The notes below the pieces were generated by a model. That model was given only the letters and a program-made list of their open reading frames with translations, was not told the origin of the DNA and ran no database searches. Shown piece after piece: positions 35,279 to 45,225 of a stretch of 64,000 nucleotides of DNA. How positions within the stretch are numbered: position 1 is the stretch's first letter; every line of letters begins with the position of its first letter. The stretch spans positions 1 through 64,000 of the forward strand of contig NZ_LROZ01000006.1 in NCBI RefSeq assembly GCF_001549985.1. Reading direction: 5' to 3'. The position numbers were made by a program, and so were the translations under genes. This DNA comes from Myroides odoratus (GTDB lineage: Bacteria > Bacteroidota > Bacteroidia > Flavobacteriales > Flavobacteriaceae).

Positions 35279-36729
35279 AAAAGATAAAAGACATATTATA
35301 CAAAGTAGAAATACAGTCTATTGTTGGATCGACAGATGCAACAATAGACCATTTGACTTTTGACTCACGTCAAGTGAAGTCAAACACTTTGTTTATTGCC
35401 ATAGTAGGTGAAGTAGTAGATGGGCATGCATATATCAAGCAAGCAATTGATCAAGGAGCAACGGCTATTGTATGTCAGGTTTTGCCAAGTGATTTGGTAG
35501 AAGGAGTCATCTATGTTGTTGTAGAAGATAGCAATAGAGCTTTAGCGCTTATAGCCGCTAATTTCTATGATAATCCTTCGCATAAATTAAAATTAGTAGG
35601 TGTAACAGGAACGAACGGAAAAACAACAATTGCTACATTATTGTACAATATGTTTACCAGTTTAGGCTATAAAGTGGGATTACTGTCGACTGTAAATATC
35701 CGTATAGGAGTAGCACTTTATGAAACTTCTCATACTACACCTGATTCAATTACTATTAATGCGTATTTGAATCAAATGGCAGAAGAAGGATGTGATTTCT
35801 GCTTTATGGAAGTAAGTTCTCATGGGGTGGTTCAACATCGTACATTTGGCCTTCATTTTGAAGGTGGGATTTTTACGAATTTGACTCATGATCATTTGGA
35901 TTACCACAAAACATTTGCCGCTTATCGCGATGCAAAAAAAATGTTCTTTGATCAGTTAGGAAAAACAAGCTTTGCGTTGACTAACCTAGATGATAAAAAT
36001 GGCCCAGTAATGGTACAAAATACCAAAGCAAAGGTTTGTACGTATGCATTGAAAAACATGGCAGATTACAAAGGGCAAATTCTAGAAAGTCAATTCTCAG
36101 GGATGTTGATGAAAATCAACCAACAAGAATTATGGGTACAGTTAATCGGCGCATTTAATGCTTCTAATTTATTAGCAGTATTAGGTGCAACAGTAGAATT
36201 AGGCGTGCCACAAGAGGAAGCATTGGTACACTTGAGTAAGTTAACAAGTGTGGAAGGTCGTTTTCAATACATTGTTTCATCTAAACATGTGACTGCAATT
36301 GTTGATTATGCCCATACTCCAGATGCTTTAGCTAATGTTATAGCGACAATTAACAGCATTCGCACCAACAATGAACAGCTGATTACGGTTGTTGGATGTG
36401 GCGGAAATAGAGATAAAACAAAACGCCCAGAAATGGGTAAAATAGCATCTGATTTGAGTAATAAAGTAATCTTCACTTCAGATAACCCTCGATTCGAGGA
36501 GCCTGCGTTGATATTGGAAGATATTGAAGCGGGAGTTGAACCACAAAACAAAATGAAAACGGTTGTGGTTGAAGACAGAAAGCAGGCGATTAAACTAGCC
36601 TGTCAACAAGCCACTGCGGGTGATATTATATTAATCGCAGGAAAAGGGCACGAAACGTATCAAGAGATAAAAGGAGTAAGAAGTCATTTTAATGATTTAG
36701 AAATAGTAAAGGAGTTTTTAGAACTATAG
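35275..36729 (+). CDS. murE: UDP-MurNAc-tripeptide ligase MurE (meso-DAP type, GTG start)
   Basis: A 484-residue Mur ligase that adds the third residue to the murein stem peptide. The P-loop GVTGTNGKTT is at about 109-118, and the specificity motif DNPR (403-406) is the one found in enzymes that use meso-diaminopimelate. The start is GTG, fused to the ftsI stop as GTGA, which implies translational coupling. Next gene is 15 bases away. murF, the next enzyme of the pathway, is not in this cluster. Confidence 0.95.
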   Translation: MKKIKDILYKVEIQSIVGSTDATIDHLTFDSRQVKSNTLFIAIVGEVVDGHAYIKQAIDQGATAIVCQVLPSDLVEGVIYVVVEDSNRALALIAANFYDNPSHKLKLVGVTGTNGKTTIATLLYNMFTSLGYKVGLLSTVNIRIGVALYETSHTTPDSITINAYLNQMAEEGCDFCFMEVSSHGVVQHRTFGLHFEGGIFTNLTHDHLDYHKTFAAYRDAKKMFFDQLGKTSFALTNLDDKNGPVMVQNTKAKVCTYALKNMADYKGQILESQFSGMLMKINQQELWVQLIGAFNASNLLAVLGATVELGVPQEEALVHLSKLTSVEGRFQYIVSSKHVTAIVDYAHTPDALANVIATINSIRTNNEQLITVVGCGGNRDKTKRPEMGKIASDLSNKVIFTSDNPRFEEPALILEDIEAGVEPQNKMKTVVVEDRKQAIKLACQQATAGDIILIAGKGHETYQEIKGVRSHFNDLEIVKEFLEL

Positions 36730-36744
36730 AAAAGGAAAATAGTT

Positions 36745-37956
36745 ATGTTGTATTACGTATTTCAATACTTAGAGAGTTTTTTCAAGATACCTGGAGCAGG
36801 GGTGTTCCAGTATATTACGTTTCGTTCAGGTATGGCGATGATTTTCTCTTTGCTGATCTCCATTATTTACGGAAAGCGAATTATCTCGCGTTTGAGAAAA
36901 ATGCAAATTGGAGAAACAGTTAGAGAACTAGGTTTAGAAGGACAAAAAGAAAAATCAGGTACCCCAACAATGGGTGGTGTTATCATCATTATTGCAACTT
37001 TAATCCCTGTATTATTGTTTGCGAAATTAGATAATATCTATGTGTTGTTACTTATTTTGACAACCATTTGGATGGGAGCTATTGGGTTCTTAGATGATTA
37101 TATTAAAGTATTTAAGAAAGATAAAGAAGGACTAAAAGGACGATTTAAAGTGGTGGGCCAAGTTGGTTTAGGACTTATTGTTGGAGCAGTTTTATATTTC
37201 AGTCCAGCGGTTACAGTTCGTGAAGTACCAGCCAAACACATGCTAAGTGAAGTGGCGATAAGTCAATACGATGTAAAATCTACTGCAACAACAATTCCTT
37301 TCTTTAAGAATAACGAGTTTGATTACAGTATGTTAATCAGTTGGATGGGAGAGGGCGCGCAGGATTATGCTTGGTTAATCTTTATTCCCATTGTAATTTT
37401 TATCGTAACTGCGGTATCTAATGGGGCGAATTTAACAGATGGAATAGACGGCTTAGCCGCCGGTACTTCTGCAATATCCACTTTTGTGTTGGGTATTTTT
37501 GCCTTTATATCGGGGAACGTAATTTTTGCCAATTACCTCGATATCATGTATATCCCCAATTCAGGGGAAATGACCGTCTTTGTCTCCGCATTTATTGGAG
37601 CATTGATTGGTTTCTTGTGGTATAATACGTTTCCCGCTCAAGTATTTATGGGCGATACAGGAAGTTTAACCATTGGAGGAATTATTGCAGTATTAGCTAT
37701 AGCAGTGCGCAAGGAATTATTGATTCCAGTACTATGTGCCGTGTTTTTCGCAGAAACATTATCAGTAGTATTGCAAGTAAGTTATTTTAAATACACGAAA
37801 AAGAAATATGGCGAAGGAAGGCGAATATTTTTAATGTCACCCCTGCATCACCATTTTCAAAAGAAAGGATACCATGAAAGTAAAATCGTTACTCGTTTTT
37901 GGATTATCGCTATTCTTTTAGGTGTATTCTGTGTGATTTCATTAAAACTGAGATAA
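36745..37956 (+). CDS. mraY: Phospho-MurNAc-pentapeptide transferase MraY
   Basis: A 403-residue membrane enzyme with about ten helices that makes lipid I from UDP-MurNAc-pentapeptide and undecaprenyl phosphate. The catalytic motifs are FLDDYIKV (about 115-122), [12 protein letters not shown] (about 229-240) and [12 protein letters not shown] (about 363-374). It is about 40 residues longer than the E. coli enzyme because of an extra segment (about 160-205) between helices, which I recall as usual in Bacteroidota. It is 3 bases from murD. Confidence 0.96.
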   Translation: MLYYVFQYLESFFKIPGAGVFQYITFRSGMAMIFSLLISIIYGKRIISRLRKMQIGETVRELGLEGQKEKSGTPTMGGVIIIIATLIPVLLFAKLDNIYVLLLILTTIWMGAIGFLDDYIKVFKKDKEGLKGRFKVVGQVGLGLIVGAVLYFSPAVTVREVPAKHMLSEVAISQYDVKSTATTIPFFKNNEFDYSMLISWMGEGAQDYAWLIFIPIVIFIVTAVSNGANLTDGIDGLAAGTSAISTFVLGIFAFISGNVIFANYLDIMYIPNSGEMTVFVSAFIGALIGFLWYNTFPAQVFMGDTGSLTIGGIIAVLAIAVRKELLIPVLCAVFFAETLSVVLQVSYFKYTKKKYGEGRRIFLMSPLHHHFQKKGYHESKIVTRFWIIAILLGVFCVISLKLR

Positions 37957-37959
37957 GAC

Positions 37960-39291
37960 ATGAGAGTGGTTATTTTAGGAGGAGGAGAAAGTGGCGTTGG
38001 AACAGCTTTATTAGCTGTTGAAAAAGGATATGACGCTTTCGTTTCAGATTATGGAATCATCCAAGAAAAATATAAAGAAGTTCTTATACATCATCATATC
38101 GATTGGGAAGAACAGCAACATACAGAAGCGAAGATATTAAATGCAGATGTAGTTGTAAAAAGCCCTGGAATTCCAGATAAAGCGCCAATCGTAAAAAAAA
38201 TTGTAGCAGAGGGAATCAAAGTAATTTCTGAAATAGAGTTTGCTTATCCTTTTAATGACGCGTTGTCGGTTGCTATTACGGGAAGTAATGGAAAGACGAC
38301 AACTACGATGTTAACGTATCATGTATTACACCGCGGTGGATTAAATGTTGGTTTAGGTGGAAATATTGGTCAAAGTTATGCGGAGCAAGTTAAGGTGGAT
38401 CCTGCAAAATGTTATGTTTTGGAGTTGAGTAGTTTTCAATTAGATGGTATCGAAACCTACAGACCCCATATTGCAGTAATCACTAATATTAGTCCAGATC
38501 ATTTAGATCGATACGACTATAAATATGAGAATTATATCGCTTCAAAGTTTCGAATTACGATGAATCAAACCGAAGAGGATTATTTGATTTATGATTATGA
38601 CGATGTTGAGATTCAGAAATGGTTGAGCGAACATGAGGTAAAAGCACATAAATTACCTTTTTCTATTAAACATAAACTAGAAGAAGGGGCCTATGTGGAA
38701 GATGATAAAATTATAGTGAATATGAGTGATGAAAAATTTGTATTACCTATTAAGGAAGTGGCTCTCGAAGGGATGCACAACTTAAAAAATGTTATGGCAG
38801 CAACAACAATAGCACAGTTAAAGCGAATTCGAAAAAATGTAATACGTGAAAGTTTGTCAGATTTTCAAGGAGTTGAACATCGTTTAGAAAAAGTGCTGAA
38901 ATTAGAAAACGTTCAATATATTAACGATTCGAAAGCAACTAATGTCAACGCTACTTTCTTCGCTTTAGAAAGCATGAAAACGCCAACCGTTTGGATTGTT
39001 GGAGGTGTTGACAAAGGGAATGACTATGATGAGTTGATGCCTTTAGTACGTGAAAAGGTAAAAGCAATTGTTTGTTTGGGTATTGATAACCAAAAAATAA
39101 AAGCAGCATATGAAAAGGTTGTAGATGATCTAGTAGAAGTACAATCGATGCATGATGCAGTTATTCAGGCAAAAGCTTTAGCTGAGGGGGGAGATACTGT
39201 TTTACTATCACCCGCTTGTGCGAGTTTTGATTTGTTTACCAGCTATGAAGATAGAGGAAGACAGTTCAAGGAGGAAGTAATGAAATTATAA
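37960..39291 (+). CDS. murD: UDP-MurNAc-L-alanine:D-glutamate ligase MurD
   Basis: A 443-residue Mur ligase. The N-terminal Rossmann-like domain starts VVILGGGESGVGTA, the ATP site is ITGSNGKTTTT (about 106-116), ELSSFQLDGI (about 154-163) and the HRLEKV...NDSKATN segment (about 307-328) are MurD marks. It adds D-Glu to UDP-MurNAc-L-Ala in the cytoplasm. ftsW follows after 21 bases. Confidence 0.95.
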   Translation: MRVVILGGGESGVGTALLAVEKGYDAFVSDYGIIQEKYKEVLIHHHIDWEEQQHTEAKILNADVVVKSPGIPDKAPIVKKIVAEGIKVISEIEFAYPFNDALSVAITGSNGKTTTTMLTYHVLHRGGLNVGLGGNIGQSYAEQVKVDPAKCYVLELSSFQLDGIETYRPHIAVITNISPDHLDRYDYKYENYIASKFRITMNQTEEDYLIYDYDDVEIQKWLSEHEVKAHKLPFSIKHKLEEGAYVEDDKIIVNMSDEKFVLPIKEVALEGMHNLKNVMAATTIAQLKRIRKNVIRESLSDFQGVEHRLEKVLKLENVQYINDSKATNVNATFFALESMKTPTVWIVGGVDKGNDYDELMPLVREKVKAIVCLGIDNQKIKAAYEKVVDDLVEVQSMHDAVIQAKALAEGGDTVLLSPACASFDLFTSYEDRGRQFKEEVMKL

Positions 39292-39312
39292 CAATAGATA
39301 AATTAGAGGTAG

Positions 39313-40557
39313 ATGATGAAAAAATTACTTTCATTATTACACGGAGATAAGATTATATGGGCATTAGCAATTTTATTGGCCATGCTTTCTTTTTTACCCG
39401 TTTATAGTGCAAGTACGAATCTAGTTTATACCATCGGAACGGGAAAGGCAACAACTGATTACTTGTTTCGACATTTCGTTCATTTATTTATTGGAATTTG
39501 CATCATGTGGTATTTTCACAAAAGAGATTATGCACTCTTTCGGAAGATAGCCATTATTGGTATGCCTATTATTGCATTGATCTTATTGTACACCTTGTTG
39601 AAAGGAAATACAATTGGAGGTGCGAATGCAAGTAGATGGCTGAAGATTCCCTTATTGGGGCAGTTTCAACCTTCTTCTACAGCAGCAATTATCTTGCTGA
39701 TGTATGTAGCGCAATACCTCACTGGCATTAAAGATGAAGTAGTGTCCTTTAAAACATCCTTTTGGCAATTATGGGTTCCCGTATTAGTAATCATAGGATT
39801 GATTTTACCGGCTAACTTCTCTACCGCTGCTTTAATCTTTTGTATGGTCTGTGTACTGGTATTTATTGGAAAATATCCTTTTAAATACTTAATGACCATC
39901 ATCGGAATTGGCGCTTGTGGAATGCTCTTGTTTGTTTTAGTGGCCAAAGCTTTTCCAGGGGCATTTCCCAATCGTGTGGATACTTGGATTAGTCGTATTG
40001 ACCGCTTTACCGGACCTGATGATGGAACACGCGATTTGTATCAAGTAGAAAATGCAAAGATGGCCATTGCGAATGGAGGGTTATTTGGAGTAGGACCTGG
40101 TAAAAGTGTATTGAAAAATTTTTTACCTCAGTCGTCTTCGGATTTTATCTATGCCATCATCGTTGAAGAATGGGGATTGTTCGGAGGATTAACGATCTTA
40201 GGCATTTATCTTTTGCTGTTTTATCGCTTTTTAATTGCGGTACATAAGGCCCCCACGCTCTTTGGAAAATTATTAGTTGCTGGATTGGGATTCTATCTCA
40301 TCTTTCAGGCATTAATTAATATGGGCGTAGCAGTTTCGCTTTTGCCTACAACAGGACAAGCATTACCACTAGTAAGTAGTGGAGGTACCGCTATTTGGAT
40401 GACGTGTTTCGCTATTGCAGTAATCTTGAGTGTAACCAAGAAAGAAGCAGAGATACAAGCCGAAGAACAAAAGAAAAAAGAAGAAGAAGCATTGGAACAA
40501 GAAATGCTACATGATTTACATATTGAACGATTAGAAAAAAATAGTATAGAAGAATAA
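39313..40557 (+). CDS. ftsW: Cell division SEDS protein FtsW
   Basis: A 414-residue polytopic membrane protein of the SEDS family, the septal glycan polymerase that works with FtsI. About ten helices are visible. Family marks are GGANASRWLKIP (about 99-110), a large periplasmic loop with the RIDRFTGPDDGTRDLYQ region (about 226-242), GLFGVGPGKS and the C-terminal LPTTGQALPLVSSGGT (about 343-358). The tail is a charged Glu/Lys helix facing the cytoplasm. murG is 6 bases away. Confidence 0.94.
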   Translation: MMKKLLSLLHGDKIIWALAILLAMLSFLPVYSASTNLVYTIGTGKATTDYLFRHFVHLFIGICIMWYFHKRDYALFRKIAIIGMPIIALILLYTLLKGNTIGGANASRWLKIPLLGQFQPSSTAAIILLMYVAQYLTGIKDEVVSFKTSFWQLWVPVLVIIGLILPANFSTAALIFCMVCVLVFIGKYPFKYLMTIIGIGACGMLLFVLVAKAFPGAFPNRVDTWISRIDRFTGPDDGTRDLYQVENAKMAIANGGLFGVGPGKSVLKNFLPQSSSDFIYAIIVEEWGLFGGLTILGIYLLLFYRFLIAVHKAPTLFGKLLVAGLGFYLIFQALINMGVAVSLLPTTGQALPLVSSGGTAIWMTCFAIAVILSVTKKEAEIQAEEQKKKEEEALEQEMLHDLHIERLEKNSIEE

Positions 40558-40563
40558 AAGCAA

Positions 40564-41658
40564 ATGGAACGTAAACCAAAGTTTATTGTAAGTGGAGGAG
40601 GAACAGGAGGGCATATCTTTCCTGCATTGGCAATAGCCGATGAATTGAAAGTGAGATTTCCTGAAGCCGATATTCTTTTTGTAGGGGCAGAAGGAAAAAT
40701 GGAAATGCAACGTGTGCCTGAAGCTGGATATCCCATCGAAGGATTGTGGATTTCTGGTATTCAACGCAAATTGACCCTTGACAATTTGATGTTTCCTTTC
40801 AAGTTATTAAGTAGCTTAAAGAAGTCCAGAAAAATTGTCAAGCAATTTCAACCGGATGTCGTTATTGGCACAGGAGGATTCGCTAGTGGAGCTGTGGTAA
40901 AAGTAGCTGCAGGAAAAGGAATTCCAACCCTTGTTCAAGAGCAAAATTCGTTTCCTGGTATTACGAATAAACTCTTGGGAAAAGAAGTAGATAAGATTTG
41001 TGTGGCGTATGATGGATTGGAACAATTCTTCCCCAAGCACAAAATAATAAAAACAGGAAATCCTGTTCGTCAAGGATTACTTGATGTGGCATCAAAAAGA
41101 GAAGAAGCCATGGCCTATTTTGGATTGGATCAATCAAAAAGTACGCTATTGGTTTTAGGAGGGAGTTTAGGTGCACGTAGAATTAATCAATTGATCGAAG
41201 AACAACTGCCATTATTTAAAGAAATGGGCATACAGTTGATTTGGCAATGTGGGAAATTCTACTACGAGGAGTATAAGCAATACGAATCGGCAGAAGTAAA
41301 AGTTCGCGCGTTTTTAGACCGCATGGATTTGGCATATGCCGCAGCAGATAGCATTATTTCTCGTGCAGGTGCTTCATCTGTATCAGAGCTGGCATTGGTA
41401 GGAAAAGCAGTTATTTTTATTCCGTCACCTAATGTAGCAGAAGATCACCAAACCAAAAATGCAAGAAGCATCGTCGAACAAGATGCCGCACTTTTGATAA
41501 AAGAAAGCGAGTTAGCAGAAACGTTTGTCGAGACGTTCAAAGACTTGTTTAACAATAAAGAAAAACAAATGGAGCTGGGACAAAACTTCAGAACTTTAGC
41601 TTTGCCCCAAGCAACAAAAGATATAGTAGATCAGATCGTAGAATTAATGAAGAAGTAA
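40564..41658 (+). CDS. murG: UDP-GlcNAc:lipid I GlcNAc transferase MurG
   Basis: A 364-residue GT-B enzyme that converts lipid I to lipid II at the inner face of the membrane. The membrane-associated glycine-rich loop [11 protein letters not shown] is at 11-21, the second loop is GTGGFASGA (about 99-107), and the UDP-GlcNAc site includes [10 protein letters not shown] (about 200-209) and [20 protein letters not shown]. The length is normal. It is 3 bases from murC. Confidence 0.96.
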   Translation: MERKPKFIVSGGGTGGHIFPALAIADELKVRFPEADILFVGAEGKMEMQRVPEAGYPIEGLWISGIQRKLTLDNLMFPFKLLSSLKKSRKIVKQFQPDVVIGTGGFASGAVVKVAAGKGIPTLVQEQNSFPGITNKLLGKEVDKICVAYDGLEQFFPKHKIIKTGNPVRQGLLDVASKREEAMAYFGLDQSKSTLLVLGGSLGARRINQLIEEQLPLFKEMGIQLIWQCGKFYYEEYKQYESAEVKVRAFLDRMDLAYAAADSIISRAGASSVSELALVGKAVIFIPSPNVAEDHQTKNARSIVEQDAALLIKESELAETFVETFKDLFNNKEKQMELGQNFRTLALPQATKDIVDQIVELMKK

Positions 41659-41661
41659 GAA

Positions 41662-43011
41662 ATGGATATAAATAGCATTAAGAGCGTATATTTTATAGGA
41701 ATAGGAGGCATAGGTATGAGTGCTTTGGCTCGTTATTTTAAGTTCATTGGAAAAGAAGTAGCAGGATACGATAAAGTATCTACGCAATTGACACAAGAAT
41801 TAGAAGCCGCAGGAATTGAGATTCACTATGAAGATAATGTAGACTTAATTCGTGCAAATTATAAAGACGTAGCTTCAACGTTAGTTGTAGTTACTCCTGC
41901 AGTTCCACAAGAACATTCAGAATGGAATTATTTCAAATCAAATCAATTTGAAATCAAGAAACGTTCAGAAGTATTGGGAATTATTACCAAAGATACCTAC
42001 TGTTTTGCAGTAGCTGGTACCCATGGTAAAACGACAACGACAAGTATCTTAGGACATTTGTTATTTCAAGCAGGATTGGATGTTACTGCATTTGTAGGGG
42101 GCGTAGTTGAAAACTACCAAACCAACTTGATTGGAAGCGGTAAAACAGTTACAGTAGTAGAGGCGGATGAATTTGATCGTTCTTTTTTGCGACTGTTTCC
42201 CAATGTAGCCTGTATCACTTCAACAGAAGCGGATCATTTGGATATATTTGGAACGGCAGAAGAAATGTTGGTTGCTTTTAAAGATTTTGCGCAACGTTTA
42301 CCTGAAGCAAATAAATTATTTGTTACTGAAGCGGTTGACTTAGCTGGAATCCAAGTCGGATTCGGATCGGATTGTAGCTATCAAGCAAAAGACATCAAAG
42401 TTGTAAACGGATGGTATGTATTTGATATCGTAACACCGAAGGAAACGATTCACAATGTTTCTTTTGGTCTACCAGGAAGACATAATTTATCCAATGCGCT
42501 AATGGCTTTTGCTATGGCGAGTGACTATGGAGTAGATACACAAAAGTTGGTCGAAGGGTTGAAAAGCTTCCGCGGTGTACGCCGAAGATTCTCGTATAAA
42601 ATTAGACGAGAAGATTTGATTTACATTGATGATTATGCCCATCATCCAACAGAAATCAAAGCTGCAAGTCAGGGCGTTCACGAAATGCACGGAGATAAGA
42701 AGATTGTAGCTGTATTTCAACCACACTTGTACAGTAGAACAAGAGATTTTATGGATGAATTTGCAGCCGCTTTATCTACATTTGACAATGTGATATTGTT
42801 GGATATTTATCCTGCGCGCGAATTGCCTATCGAGGGAGTAACCTCGGCAAAATTGTTGGAGCAATTAACATCAAAAGAAAAGCAGTTGGTTGCTAAAGAG
42901 GAATTAATTACACATTTAAAAGCATCAGATGCTGAAATCATCCTGACTATTGGAGCAGGTGATATTGGAGAAATGGTGCAAGACATAAAAATAGCTTTAG
43001 AAGGAAAATAA
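41662..43011 (+). CDS. murC: UDP-MurNAc:L-alanine ligase MurC
   Basis: A 449-residue Mur ligase for the first amino acid of the stem peptide. The N-terminal motif is FIGIGGIGMSALAR (about 11-24), the P-loop AGTHGKTTTT is at about 118-127, and DDYAHHPTEIKAA (about 320-332) is the conserved C-terminal domain motif. It is followed 6 bases later by ftsQ. Confidence 0.96.
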   Translation: MDINSIKSVYFIGIGGIGMSALARYFKFIGKEVAGYDKVSTQLTQELEAAGIEIHYEDNVDLIRANYKDVASTLVVVTPAVPQEHSEWNYFKSNQFEIKKRSEVLGIITKDTYCFAVAGTHGKTTTTSILGHLLFQAGLDVTAFVGGVVENYQTNLIGSGKTVTVVEADEFDRSFLRLFPNVACITSTEADHLDIFGTAEEMLVAFKDFAQRLPEANKLFVTEAVDLAGIQVGFGSDCSYQAKDIKVVNGWYVFDIVTPKETIHNVSFGLPGRHNLSNALMAFAMASDYGVDTQKLVEGLKSFRGVRRRFSYKIRREDLIYIDDYAHHPTEIKAASQGVHEMHGDKKIVAVFQPHLYSRTRDFMDEFAAALSTFDNVILLDIYPARELPIEGVTSAKLLEQLTSKEKQLVAKEELITHLKASDAEIILTIGAGDIGEMVQDIKIALEGK

Positions 43012-43017
43012 AAAAAA

Positions 43018-43755
43018 ATGAAAAAATTGTTGAAGAAAATAAAATGGTCAGATTTGCGCATTTTGATGATGCTAGGAGTCTTATTGTTTTTATATTCTTT
43101 TAGCAATGACCGAAGCACACATCGAAACTTAAAAGGAGTAGATATTATTTTTAAAGGAGAAGAAACACATTTTGTAACTTCTAGTGATGTAAAAGATATT
43201 GTAACAAATAAAAGCGGTAATATTATAGCTCAAGATCGAACGACAGTTGATTTAAATATTTTAGAAAAAGGAGTATTGCAAAATAAGCTGATCAAAGAAG
43301 CTGAGGTATATGTAACCATTGATGGGGTTTTAAAAGTTGAAGTCAATCAAAAAAAAGCGATTGGACGCGTGGTGGGAGAAGTAGAGTCGTATTATTTGGA
43401 TGAAAATGGAAATCGAATGCCTTTATCTGATAATTATGCGGAACGCGTAATACTAGTTGAAGGAAACATTAAGAATGAAATGCAAGGCGAGTTAAAAAGC
43501 ATGTTGGACGTTATTAATGGGGATGAATTTTTAAAGCAAGAAATCACTGGAATTACTATTGAACCTGATGAGGGGATTTATTTAAAAAGTCGAGTAAATA
43601 AGTTTCAAATTTTGTTTGGAAGTTTCAATGAAATGGAACGAAAACTTATGAATTACAAAGCTTTTATACAGTATGCGATGAATGAGAATATAGATATAGA
43701 TAGTTATAAAAAGATCAATCTGAAATTTACCCAACAAGTGGTGTGTTCAAAATAA
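43018..43755 (+). CDS. ftsQ: Cell division protein FtsQ
   Basis: A 245-residue bitopic protein: cytoplasmic basic N-terminus, one helix (about 15-30, LRILMMLGVLLFLYSF) and a periplasmic POTRA-plus-beta region (VDIIFKGEETHFVTSSDVKDI, KEAEVYVTIDGVLKVEVNQKKAIGRV). FtsQ scaffolds FtsB/FtsL at the septum. Identity rests on topology and position between murC and ftsA as well as the VxVxxxxPIA-like strand. ftsA starts 9 bases downstream. Confidence 0.85.
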   Translation: MKKLLKKIKWSDLRILMMLGVLLFLYSFSNDRSTHRNLKGVDIIFKGEETHFVTSSDVKDIVTNKSGNIIAQDRTTVDLNILEKGVLQNKLIKEAEVYVTIDGVLKVEVNQKKAIGRVVGEVESYYLDENGNRMPLSDNYAERVILVEGNIKNEMQGELKSMLDVINGDEFLKQEITGITIEPDEGIYLKSRVNKFQILFGSFNEMERKLMNYKAFIQYAMNENIDIDSYKKINLKFTQQVVCSK

Positions 43756-43764
43756 AAATTGAGT

Positions 43765-45210
43765 ATGGAAAAAGAAAATATAGCTGTTGGTTTAGACATT
43801 GGGACAACGAAGATTGTTGCAATGATTGGTAAAAAAAATGAATACGGGAAGCTCGAAATCTTAGGCTTGGGAAAAGCAAAGAGTTTGGGTGTGAAAAGAG
43901 GAGTGGTGAACAATATTACACAAACCATTCAATCGATTCAACATGCGGTGGCAGATGCTGAAACTCAAGCAGGGTATAAGATTAAGAATGTTGTAGTGGG
44001 TATTGCTGGTCAACACATCAGAAGTATTCAACACAGTGATTATATTAGTCGTCCAAATCCTGATGAGGTAATTGGAGATAAAGATATTGAACAGTTGATT
44101 AATCAGGTGCAGAAATTGAGTATGTTGCCAGGAGAAGAGATTATTCATGTTTTACCACAAGAATTTAAAATAGATGGAGAACCGGGAATTAAAGAACCGG
44201 TAGGAATGTATGGTAGTCGATTAGAAGCTACGTTTCATGTAGTTGTAGGTCAAGCAGCTTTAATTAAAAACGCTGGACGTTGTATCAAAGATGCAGGCCT
44301 TGAACTAGCAGGGATTACGTTAGAACCTTTAGCATCTGCAGAAGCAGTACTGAGCCAGGAGGAGAAAGAAGCAGGAGTTGCTTTGATTGATATAGGAGGA
44401 GGAACAACGGATTTAGCTATTTTTAAAGATGGAATTATCCGCCATACTGCTGTAGTACCTTTTGGAGGAAACGTAATTACAGAAGATATCAAAGAAGGAT
44501 GTTCGATTATTGAACGTCAAGCAGAGATTCTAAAAGTAAAATTCGGTTCTGCATGGCCAGGAGAAAACAAGGATAATGAAATTGTTTCAATTCCAGGTTT
44601 GCGAGGAAAAGAACCCAAAGAAATTTCTTTAAAAAATCTTTCGAAGATTATAAATGCTCGCGTTGAAGAAATTATTCAATTGGTTTTTTCAGAGATTAAG
44701 AGTTATGGATATGAAAATCCACAGAAAAAATTAATCGCAGGAATTGTTTTAACAGGAGGAGGATCAGAACTCAAACACATTAAACAATTAGTCGAATATA
44801 TTACAGGTATTGATACCCGTATTGGATATCCAAATGAGCATTTAGCTGGGGATTCAAGCTTAGAAGTTTCAAGTCCATTATATGCAACGGGAGTTGGATT
44901 GGTAATGGAAAGTGAAAAACACCGCAAAAGAGGTGCTGTTTCAGTAGAAGAATTAAAAGCGGTTGAAACAAAAGTTGAATCAAAACCAGAAGAGCGAAAG
45001 GTCGTGTATACTTCTCCTGAAGAAGAAGTGGTAAATACACCAAAAGAGCCTGTTGAGCGCGTCATTCAACCTCGTGTTGAAACGGTCTCACAACCTAAGG
45101 AAGAACAAAGCGAAGGACAGCCAAGTACAAGTACAGCAGATCGCTTCGAAAGTAGTTTCATAGGGAACTTTTTTAGAAAAATTAAAGAATTTATTGAAAA
45201 GCAAGAATAA
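43765..45210 (+). CDS. ftsA: Cell division protein FtsA
   Basis: A 481-residue actin-like ATPase that tethers FtsZ to the membrane. Phosphate-1 motif VGLDIGTTKIV (about 8-18), FtsA-specific 1C domain with HVLPQEFKIDG (about 128-138), phosphate-2 DIGGGTTDLAIF (about 209-220) and adenosine motif ILTGGGSELKHI. After about residue 395 comes a Glu/Val/Pro-rich linker and a C-terminal amphipathic helix IGNFFRKIKEFIEK, the membrane-targeting sequence. The ATG at 43765 is preferred over an in-frame TTG two codons upstream. Confidence 0.95.
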   Translation: MEKENIAVGLDIGTTKIVAMIGKKNEYGKLEILGLGKAKSLGVKRGVVNNITQTIQSIQHAVADAETQAGYKIKNVVVGIAGQHIRSIQHSDYISRPNPDEVIGDKDIEQLINQVQKLSMLPGEEIIHVLPQEFKIDGEPGIKEPVGMYGSRLEATFHVVVGQAALIKNAGRCIKDAGLELAGITLEPLASAEAVLSQEEKEAGVALIDIGGGTTDLAIFKDGIIRHTAVVPFGGNVITEDIKEGCSIIERQAEILKVKFGSAWPGENKDNEIVSIPGLRGKEPKEISLKNLSKIINARVEEIIQLVFSEIKSYGYENPQKKLIAGIVLTGGGSELKHIKQLVEYITGIDTRIGYPNEHLAGDSSLEVSSPLYATGVGLVMESEKHRKRGAVSVEELKAVETKVESKPEERKVVYTSPEEEVVNTPKEPVERVIQPRVETVSQPKEEQSEGQPSTSTADRFESSFIGNFFRKIKEFIEKQE

Positions 45211-45225
45211 TAAAACGATACGTAT